Source: Phoronis ovalis (Eukaryota > Phoronida > Phoronidae). Taken from it: a stretch of DNA of 15,851 bases. This document shows, piece by piece, positions 9,548 to 15,851 of this stretch. Both the position numbers and the translations under genes were made by a program. The notes beneath the pieces are model-generated. The model was not told where the DNA came from and did no database searches. It worked only from the letters and a program-made list of their open reading frames with translations. The stretch lies in the NCBI GenBank assembly GCA_028565635.1, contig JAOXYB010025924.1, positions 1 through 15,851 of the forward strand, written 5' to 3'. Each line of letters begins with the position of its first letter. Within the stretch, counting starts at the first letter, position 1.

Positions 9548-10861
9548 TCATATGTACGTGGGGGAGCCAGCCAAAGGGGCATGGCAAGCTTCGCACATCT
9601 CGGCTCCTCTCTTATTAACTAATGTGCACTGAGGACACTCGGGTCCACCGCTGGTTAAAGTAGGTGATTTCACAATTTCACGACTTCTGGCACAAGCAAT
9701 ACAAACCAAACTGGCAGATTCATTAGTTAAAGTACAAGCTGGACACTGCCAGCACTCCATCTTTATTTCTGTTGGTGTTTGTGAGGATTGCCCTTTTGTT
9801 GGCAGACTATAATACCCTTTAGATGCAGATGATATTTGTAAAGAGCTTCCTTGGCCAGCCCTGTTAATTTCTTGCTTATGTTTAAGGACTTTGCCAAGGT
9901 CTGTAGGCTTTAGAACTCCCAACATTTCTCCTTCATTTGGAGATATTGGTGATGCAGGACAATCAACAGCTAAGGGTTCATCTTCAGGTGAAGGAGTTAA
10001 ATTAACAGTGATCTGCTTAGCTGGTTTACTCTTGATATGGACCTCATTCGGTTCTCTTTGAAAACTGGTTTTATACCGCGCCATTTTAGTGAGATCACCT
10101 CGTTCACCATCAAAGTATTCAGTACCAAATTCTTTTGCTAGTTTTACACGGACAAAATCCCATTCTCCAGCGCCACCTTGAGGATAATTATCTGGTGGAA
10201 TATTAACAACGGAATCATTTTCTGCATTCAGAATACCTAAACTTCTTTCCATATGTTCATCTAAATCAGCTGGTTCATACAAATCCTCATCACTGTTGTT
10301 TTCAGTAATATTAGGAATTACATCAAAACCTTCCAAAACAGGATCTTTATATTTGAAATCATCGTTGTTAAAATCTTCTCTTAAGGTTTTTGTAAAGAGC
10401 TGTTTAGCTGCTGGTGACATGCCATCAGTGGTATATTTTGAAATAATTTTTGGTAACTTTGCATCTAAAGCTCCAGTTTTTGTAAAATTGTCATCCTTAT
10501 TCCTTTTGTAACCATAGTCTTTGTATTGACTCCCAACATGAGTATCAGTTGGTTTACTATGTTGTATCATCCATTTTATGCCTTGCTCTTCATTTCCAGT
10601 ATTTTCATTTCGACATCTCATTATATCTTGAAAATCGTATCTGCCACATGTTTTTGCCAGGACATCATAAATATTTTGAACTACATCCATTTCACAAGAA
10701 GCAACAACACAACAAAAATACACTTTGGCAACTGCCTCATGATTTACTTCACCATCAAGCACCAATACTGTATTCACAAGTTTATATCCCATAAGCTCAA
10801 ATATTTTTATTGCACCTGCTATGTGTGAAGCTATGTGAACTTGATAAAATCCTCCATAAGT
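9548..10861 (-). CDS. SPATA2: SPATA2/Tamozhennic-like adaptor, terminal coding exon (rest of PUB, PIM motif, two RanBP2-type zinc fingers)
   Basis: This exon encodes residues 104-540 and the TGA stop. It begins TYGGFYQVHIASHI directly after a TTTTGTTTTTTAG acceptor at 10874-10862, in frame with the preceding exon. The spliced PWKTEFRKIK|TYGGFYQV ... IFELMGYKL mirrors vertebrate SPATA2 (PWKKEFRSIKTYTG ... CMGY). Residues to about 210 finish the PUB domain. An acidic DEDLYEP at about 294-300 looks like a PUB-interacting motif; the PIM of vertebrate SPATA2 binds the HOIP PUB domain. Four Ser/Thr-Pro sites lie at about 392-410. Zinc finger 1 (about 474-493) is W-x-C-x2-C-x3-N-x6-C-x2-C, the canonical RanBP2/NZF pattern. 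Zinc finger 2 (about 512-529) keeps all four Cys and the Asn but lacks the Trp. Vertebrate SPATA2 lacks this pair, and Drosophila Tamozhennic is described with RanBP2-type fingers, so the layout is the invertebrate one. Expected role: scaffold linking CYLD to ubiquitin-chain complexes in immune or death signalling, or in NF-kB/Dorsal nuclear transport. Function is inferred from the family. Confidence 0.88.
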   Translation of the reverse strand, partial: TYGGFYQVHIASHIAGAIKIFELMGYKLVNTVLVLDGEVNHEAVAKVYFCCVVASCEMDVVQNIYDVLAKTCGRYDFQDIMRCRNENTGNEEQGIKWMIQHSKPTDTHVGSQYKDYGYKRNKDDNFTKTGALDAKLPKIISKYTTDGMSPAAKQLFTKTLREDFNNDDFKYKDPVLEGFDVIPNITENNSDEDLYEPADLDEHMERSLGILNAENDSVVNIPPDNYPQGGAGEWDFVRVKLAKEFGTEYFDGERGDLTKMARYKTSFQREPNEVHIKSKPAKQITVNLTPSPEDEPLAVDCPASPISPNEGEMLGVLKPTDLGKVLKHKQEINRAGQGSSLQISSASKGYYSLPTKGQSSQTPTEIKMECWQCPACTLTNESASLVCIACARSREIVKSPTLTSGGPECPQCTLVNKRGAEMCEACHAPLAGSPTYI

Positions 10862-12480
10862 CTAAAAAACAAAATATATCACTTTAAACTAAAGCACTTA
10901 CACATATGTCACACAGAGATGCCAAACCCAAAAGATTTTTAACAAAAGTGAGCTCCAGCATGTGAAAAATCACTGCAAGTGTTTGTAACATTGAATATAA
11001 TTTCCTGCATGTTATTTGAGAGAGAAGTAAGCAGGTGAACTTAACTGCATATTGTAAGGGCCCTTTGTGATAATTTTGATAAAACTGTTATTTATCCTCT
11101 TGAGATAAACATATCCGACCTAATAAGGACTGCTGCTTAGTTAACTTATAGTTATAAAGAAAATTCCCTTTAACAAACCGGAACTTGTCTAAAATATAAT
11201 AGATTTTATAAAATTAATATAGTTTTAGTTTATAATGAAACATGAAAGCAAAATTTTAGTTTCCATGAAAGAGTAACTCTTAGTGCTAAATTAGCCTAAA
11301 CAAACATTTATACATTAGTGAGAAAAAGTGAATTTTTTTTATCTGGTCGTGGTGATTCTATTTTTTTCTCAGTAACTATATTTTTTTTTAGAACTTAGAA
11401 GTTTCAAAACTTTATATCCATTACTCAAACAGTAATATTTTACTTTTGAAGTGTTGTATACTGTATGTTGTGCTCAGCACAACAAATCAAGGTTTCTTTA
11501 ATTTCCTCTGATGAATGCTAAGTTATCAAATAATTCTTTTTAATCATGTTGACTGGTGGTTATTTCAATCAGGCCTTCAAAAACGTCAGTAAATACCTGA
11601 CTTTGTCCAGAAATGTCTGGTTGATGGAAATGTGGACAGCTGTTTACACTATCTTTTCAATTTCTTCAAAAAGGTCCAATAAAAATTGGACTTCAAAGTT
11701 CCATACAAAAAACAATCGGCAGAGAACAGAGCTGCAATACTGGTACAACTATCACTCAGTAGGTTAGTTCTAATCATAGCTATAATCCCTACTTATTGCA
11801 GTTCAGTTTAAAAAAGTTATATGATTTATTTACATGTCAAAGTGCATACCAGATTCATATAAAAGTCAAAACATGTTTGAAACTGTATGGAAATATAGGG
11901 TATTTTAGCAAAAATCTTATTTTAAAGTCATCCTTCATTTTAGTCCCTGTCTCAAAATGGCAGAACATGTGTTTCTAGTAAACAAGATATAACATCACAT
12001 TATTAACCTTTAGGCAACTTCCATTTACTGCTTTAATTCTGAAATATTTAGCTAGATTATAGCAATTTTGGACATTATGTAAAAGATTATTTGCTACTTA
12101 AAATTTTATTAAAAGGGTTTCCTTAAAAGTTATTTGAAATTAACCTTACAGGGGTAAGTAATCATTTTATTTGGATCTTGTCACATAAAGGTTTGATTTC
12201 AACACAATTTTATAAACTGAAAATTATTATATTACATTATGACTCAAGCACATGGGAAACTAATGTGAGATCATGTCCGTATGTCTATTTGAATTGAACC
12301 AGGAAGAAATTAAATGTTGAGAGGTAAATTGACAATAATGAAAGTGGTATTTCGTTACAGTATTTTTATAAATTTTTCAGTCTTAAAATAAATGTATAGC
12401 ATTTGTCAATGTGTACACAAAATTTAAATTTTATAATTTCTAATGAATTAAAAAGCAATTAACAAAGTTGTAATACTAAC
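10862..12480 (-). other. Intron 2 of the SPATA2-like gene (phase 0, 1619 nt)
   Basis: The intron runs from AAG|GTTAGT to a pyrimidine-rich TTTTGTTTTTTAG|ACT acceptor. It interrupts the PUB domain between Lys103 and Thr104. It is AT-rich and no ORF inside looks conserved. Short inverted repeats are visible, such as GTTGTGCT-C-AGCACAAC at 11467-11483 and GTCCAAT-AAAA-ATTGGAC at 11674-11691. I see no transposon ends or RNA gene in it. Confidence 0.8.
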
Positions 12481-12789
12481 CTTAATTTTTCGAAATTCTG
12501 TCTTCCATGGTTGATCAATGAGATGCTTAGCATATTGCCCAATTAACATGAATGATACAGAAATATTTTGTAGTGAAACATTTTTGAGTTTGACTAAGGT
12601 AGCTAGGATGTCAACAAATTCCAAAAAATAGAATTTACTAACATGAGGTGTAACCTCAACATAGAGCTGAATTCTTTTTTTATTTTGGTAATCTGATTGC
12701 TCTGGTATGTCATATGACCTACTGCTTTCAAGAAATTCTCGAAACACTTCGTCTCTTGCATCATTGATTTGTTTCTGGGAAAATTCCAT
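12481..12789 (-). CDS. SPATA2: SPATA2/Tamozhennic-like adaptor, coding exon 1 (N-terminal half of PUB domain)
   Basis: This exon encodes residues 1-103 of a 540-aa protein, starting MEFSQKQIND and ending PWKTEFRKIK. The end matches, from memory, the vertebrate SPATA2 stretch PWKKEFRSIKTY, which lies in its PUB domain. That domain is an all-helical fold which binds the catalytic domain of the deubiquitinase CYLD. The start is well defined: an in-frame TAA lies at 12801-12799, only 12 nt upstream, and a good acceptor (CTCTTTGTTTGCAG) sits at 12834-12821. The exon ends in AAG|GTTAGT, a near-consensus donor, in phase 0. Reading on past the donor gives only VSITTLLIAF and a stop, which supports splicing there. 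The helical, Leu- and Lys-rich composition fits PUB. The family assignment rests on this junction motif together with the next exon. The protein is probably cytosolic. Confidence 0.82.
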
Positions 12790-12820
12790 GAATACAGTTT
12801 ATGATAAAACTGCATATAAC
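12790..12820 (-). other. SPATA2: 5' UTR part of coding exon 1
   Basis: These 31 nt lie between the acceptor (polypyrimidine tract ending TTTGCAG at 12827-12821) and the ATG at 12789. They contain the in-frame TAA at 12801-12799. An acceptor this close to the start codon implies a separate upstream non-coding leader exon. Confidence 0.6.
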
Positions 12821-13834
12821 CTGCAAACAAAGAGGTCTGAAATGTCACTAGTAAACAATAATGTTCAACAATCCTTCAAATCTGTCTAGTAAGTGCATTC
12901 AGGCAAATCATTCAGGGTCTCTTGGTCATACGTTGAGGTGGGAATGTGCCACAGTGGGTAAAATTTTGGAAAAACTCTATACCAAAAATGTGGAAATTTA
13001 GGCCTCATAATATACCAGAAATTCCAAAACATATCCCGAAAATTACAGTGTTTTTAATGTTCAAAACCTATTATTTGTTTTTTGAAATATTGCATACTAT
13101 TTTCTGTAAAAGTATACCCAAAATATACTATTCCAAAGTAACTCACAACTTAGGCTGGAAAAATGATTTCCAAATATATGACATAGGGTGTAAACGTTGC
13201 CCCAAAATACGTCAAAAAGAGAGCCAATAATAAATAATTAAAGTTGAAACTGATTGTTTTGACAAAATGTTATTTTGTCTTCTTTAATATAATGTCAACC
13301 TGAATCAAATAATAGCAATGGACAACAAACTAATAATTACTCTCGACCCACTCCCGCATTCCGCTATGTGTCGGCTTAAAATATAAATCAACTCATTCAG
13401 TCATGGAGGATAGTAGCTTCTGGTATTATTTATGACAATAAGGTCAAAACTGATGGCTTTCACTGAAGGCGTAGTGACAAAGACCGGAGTCATCTTAATT
13501 TACTTTATTTTAATTTTTGCTACAAAGTAGTAAAAAAGCCAGATTCAGCTTTCCGCACTGGAATTATACTTTTTCTAGTTACACGACAAGACAGTTCTGA
13601 ATTGATTATCTCACTGAAAGATGTGTCGTCATATTAAGTTTTTATGACAACACATCGATTCAGTACAACTAATCATGTTTAGCCACTGGTAGTAATAATA
13701 ATAAAATTGATAGTCAGACTCAGAGTATACGTACACGTAGCCAGACAGTCAGACTCAGAGACAGATGGCATAAACGTTCATATAATTTATTGAAAAAATT
13801 TCATATTAAGATATTTCGGAAAATGCTTACTTAC
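12821..13834 (-). other. Predicted 5' UTR intron (1014 nt)
   Basis: The minus strand reads AAAAG|GTAAGTAAG at 13839-13827 (perfect extended donor) and CTCTTTGTTTGCAG at 12834-12821 (strong acceptor). Pairing these two sites is inference, as another donor could be used. The interior is AT-rich. It holds an unrecognised 94-codon open stretch on the plus strand (12946-13230) with low-complexity Ile-Pro-Lys repeats, and a 14-bp direct repeat near 13712-13760. No conserved coding is seen. Confidence 0.5.
13712..13760 (+). repeat. 14-bp direct repeat AGTCAGACTCAGAG
   Basis: Identical copies at 13712-13725 and 13747-13760, 35 bp apart, lie just outside the predicted leader exon and inside the predicted 5' UTR intron. 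Confidence 0.7.
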
Positions 13835-13930
13835 CTTTTAAAGTTGATTCTGCACATTGTACCTCAAACTTTGCATCACTAGATCAACAAGCACGTAGTT
13901 TTTAGTCATCATAAAATTAAAATGGCGATC
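13835..13930 (-). other. SPATA2: Predicted non-coding leader exon with a 24-codon upstream ORF
   Basis: The 3' edge (13835) is set by the AAAAG|GTAAGT donor. The 5' edge is not visible and 13930 is nominal. If transcription starts upstream of 13912, the leader carries an ATG at 13912-13910 that opens a 24-codon ORF (MMTKNYVLVD...) and stops with TAA at 13840-13838, three bases before the splice site. Such a uORF would be expected to lower translation of the main ORF. The exon itself is a splice-site-based prediction. Confidence 0.4.
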
Positions 13931-13990
13931 AGCGTAAGGGATTTCCCCATGACGCAACATGGTCACGTGACATATGTCACGTGCTCTGGA
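13919..13990 (-). promoter_or_regulatory. Candidate promoter: palindromic triple E-box, bZIP-like site and YY1-like site
   Basis: Directly upstream of the predicted leader exon is a perfect 20-bp palindrome, CACGTGACATATGTCACGTG (13964-13983). It contains two CACGTG E-boxes, as used by USF/MITF/TFEB-class bHLH-ZIP factors, around a central CATATG. The left one lies in GTCACGTGAC (13962-13971), a CLEAR-like site. TGACGCAA (13950-13957) resembles an ATF/C-EBP composite half-site, and AAAATGGCG (13919-13927) matches the YY1 core. This clustering at the predicted 5' end of the gene suggests a promoter. No TATA box is placed with confidence. The same block is also flanked by a short inverted repeat, so a mobile foldback origin is possible. 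Confidence 0.42.
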
Positions 13991-14029
13991 TATTTTGGGG
14001 TTACCCTGTTGTCAGGAATCACGCTGATC
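13927..14029. repeat. 9-bp inverted repeat enclosing the E-box palindrome
   Basis: GATCAGCGT (13927-13935) and ACGCTGATC (14021-14029) are exact inverted copies whose midpoint lies within 5 bp of the centre of the 20-bp palindrome. This may be a small foldback element or a chance arrangement. Confidence 0.4.
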
Positions 14030-14160
14030 TAAAACCAACACTCTAACAGAAGGCGTAACACATGACAGTTACGCATTTTTAAAATGACCCACTAAACGCT
14101 GATATTTCCTTAATTTAGTATCCCTATTTTCGCGAAAACAACTACAATAGAATATTTTGC

Positions 14161-14260
14161 ACGGCTGAAAAAACACCCCTTCTTCGCCAAAAAACAAATT
14201 TCTACCCTTTCTACGTGTTACTGAATAGTAAACATGAACCCCGACAAGAACAACGTTTTC
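14161..14260 (-). repeat. Dispersed AAAGGG-type repeat, copy E (units only)
   Basis: The minus strand reads ACACGTAGAAAGGGTAGAA and then, 29 bp on, AGAAGGGGTGTTTTTTCAGCC. These are the same monomers as in copy B. The CGCGCATG ... CCCGGG terminus is not seen here. The 90-codon minus-strand open frame across this stretch is a repeat by-product. Confidence 0.5.
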
Positions 14261-14341
14261 CCCGTACTTTTTTACTATAGCTAAACTTTTATTAAACTTT
14301 GCTGTAGAGATCCTCAAATGGGATAGTTGACATACTTGCAA

Positions 14342-15680
14342 TTTGCAGGTTTTAATAATTTTTATTTAATATATTTCAACAGTAATGTTTTAAAAAATTT
14401 TACATGTCAAAGTAATTTATGATAGATGAGTATACAAGTGAGCATTACATTTACTAACATTTTTATTTCTTTTTTTGCAGCAAAAAAATTTGATTCCTTT
14501 AATAAAAATATCAATATTTTTTTTGGAATAAGTACTAACAATACAAAACATTATTTTTTATCTTATGTGCAAGCATTAGCTAATTAACACATTTTGAGTG
14601 ATACTAGATAAGGTTATAAATAGTGTTATGCTGTAGAACTGACTAAAATAAGTGTTGAAACAGATTACTGGAAAATCAGTATAAATGTTCATTCGATCTT
14701 GTGACTATTTGGACTAAAATTTGTGATTGATATCAGGTTACTGGATCTTTATGATTTCTATTGAAAGTTTCGAGATGCAGGTCCGACGACGTATCTGGAG
14801 TTGGAGTTGGTGGATTCCCTTCTTCTCCAGTATGTCCGTCAATTGATTCTGGATGATAACTATTTGTTACCAACTGAAACTATGGATACCAGATATCAGC
14901 ATAACAATTTTCATTCCACAGAGAATGTTAATTTCAATATAGACTGGAAATACAAATGTAATCCATTGCTTAATTTTTTCAAGGTTTAATTTTTCTTTTA
15001 TTAAACCAGGCATTTATATATCAGCGAAATGTTTTATGTTCATGTATAATTTTGGTTGTAAAACATATATACACACTGAAAGTGTAATATTGTGTTGTTT
15101 TTGTATATGCAATTCTATAAATTATAAGCATACTTGATACTTCTTTAATGAAAAGGAGAGAGTTGTTATCTTTTTTAGTACAGTGCAAATGAGCTGAGAC
15201 TTACTAAGCTTCTGCACCCAGATAAAAGCAAAGATACATTGTGTGCACTTATTTTGCTCGCATTTTTTGCGGGTTCCATAGTCCTGTTTCATATTGAGTA
15301 CTATTCAGACACAGAAAACACCACAGACAATATAATACACATTGGACAATGTGCGGCATGCAATCCACAAACTTACATGGATATATAACTATAGAGTAAG
15401 TCACAATGGATATAAAGTGTAGTTTTTTTTGCTTCTAAAATCATTTTTTGTGAAAAATGAAATCAAGAATTTAGTAAACGGAACCTTGAGATATTTGAAG
15501 ATGAACATATTTGAATTTGTTAATATAGCAATTTTGGATAAAAAAAATGTTTTTCGACGTGTGCCTGATATTTACGTGTTAAAAGTTGGCTGGCGACAAG
15601 TGTCTCTGGGTGTTTCTTAGATGAATTACCTTGGATGAGACAGTCTCAACAGCCAACCTAAATACATATGAATAGGTGAC
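14342..15680. other. AT-rich DNA right of the gene, nothing firmly recognised
   Basis: It contains the unassigned open frame at 14765-14989 and a 63-codon frame at 15429-15620 with no domain. There is no tRNA, no terminal repeat and no array. Confidence 0.45.
14765..14989 (+). other. Unassigned 74-codon open frame
   Basis: The frame reads KFRDAGPTTYLELELVDSLL from a stop at 14762-14764 to a stop at 14987-14989. The first 45 residues look more protein-like (Leu-rich, LVDSLLLQYVRQLILDDNY) than their surroundings, and GAAAG at 14767 or GCAG at 14780 could act as an acceptor. The tail is low-complexity Asn-rich. I recognise no family. It could be a terminal exon of another gene or noise. Confidence 0.15.
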
Positions 15681-15851
15681 CAGTGGCGGATCCAGGAATG
15701 TTCCGAAGGGGGAGCATGGAAAAAGGCATTTGAGTTCGAGCGCCCGCAACTATGTGGTCCCGGGTATCGGAGCTCAATTCACACTATTTTCAAGTATTAT
15801 TTGCTTCAAAGTTCACTTTGCAAAACAAACCAATTATTTCTGTTAGGATAC
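15681..15851 (+). mobile_element. Transposon terminus, possibly hAT-like (CAGTGGCGGATCCAGG), cut by the window edge
   Basis: CAGTGGCGGATCCAGG at 15681-15696 has the CAGNG start typical of hAT-superfamily terminal inverted repeats, and strings of this kind are common at ends of non-autonomous elements in invertebrate genomes (family knowledge, not checked here). GAAGGGGGAGCATGG and GAGCGCCCGCA follow at 15706 and 15739. The 8 bp before it, TAGGTGAC, would be the target-site duplication if hAT. The other end is not in view. Confidence 0.45.

Noticed and set aside
10296-10828. Three plus-strand open frames opposite the terminal coding exon
   Set aside because: They are antisense shadows of the SPATA2-like exon, with no domain signal.
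12603-12848. Minus-strand 81-codon frame overlapping coding exon 1 in another frame
   Set aside because: It is out of frame with the PUB-coding reading, crosses the acceptor site and has no family signal.
12946-13230. Plus-strand 94-codon frame with Ile-Pro-Lys repeats
   Set aside because: Low-complexity AT-rich translation inside the predicted 5' UTR intron, with no recognisable domain.
13922-14032. Plus-strand 36-codon frame starting MAISVRDFPM through the E-box palindrome
   Set aside because: Too short, overlaps the regulatory palindrome, and no splice or family evidence.

Overview
This is an AT-rich, intron-bearing, repeat-laden animal genomic window. It shows no sign of prokaryotic organisation: no operons, no ribosome binding sites and only one long ORF. 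The one gene I can support lies on the minus strand. It is a homologue of SPATA2/Tamozhennic, the adaptor that carries the deubiquitinase CYLD to the linear-ubiquitin machinery. The gene, the DNA-transposon debris and the repeats fit an invertebrate metazoan. A lophotrochozoan such as a mollusc or brachiopod is my best guess, but this is inference only.

SPATA2-like gene (minus strand, about 13.95 kb down to 9.3 kb). The proposed parts are: an E-box-rich promoter near 13.92-13.99 kb; a non-coding leader exon ending at 13835 with a perfect GTAAGT donor; a 1.0-kb intron; a first coding exon (12820-12481, ATG at 12789, in-frame stop 12 nt upstream); a 1.6-kb phase-0 intron (AAG|GTTAGT ... TTTTTTAG|ACT); and a long terminal exon to the TGA at 9550-9548, with AATAAA at 9324-9319. 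The spliced product is 540 aa. It has an N-terminal PUB domain split by the second intron, a candidate PIM tyrosine motif (DEDLYEP), a proline-directed Ser/Thr cluster and two C-terminal RanBP2/NZF-type zinc fingers. In vertebrate SPATA2, PUB and PIM join CYLD to HOIP. The zinc fingers here suggest the invertebrate adaptor also touches ubiquitin directly.

Left half (1-9200). No gene is supported. It holds several copies of an unnamed dispersed repeat: degenerate 30-40-bp units around AAAGGGTATnTTTTTA, followed by a terminus of the type CGCGCATGTGgACCCA ... CCCGGG. It also holds a GC-rich fragment (about 1225-1300) resembling the interior of a DNA transposon, a 280-bp-period tandem array (about 4200-5345) flanked by direct repeats, and an isolated GC-rich island (about 7015-7240).

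Right flank (14-15.85 kb). It holds another copy of the AAAGGG-type repeat, unassigned AT-rich DNA, and a transposon-like terminus (CAGTGGCGGATCCAGG) starting at 15681. No tRNA, rRNA, CRISPR array or autonomous transposon ORF was seen. I found no convincing novel multi-gene system. The strongest leads are the dispersed repeat family, the promoter palindrome and the PIM plus double-NZF layout of the adaptor.
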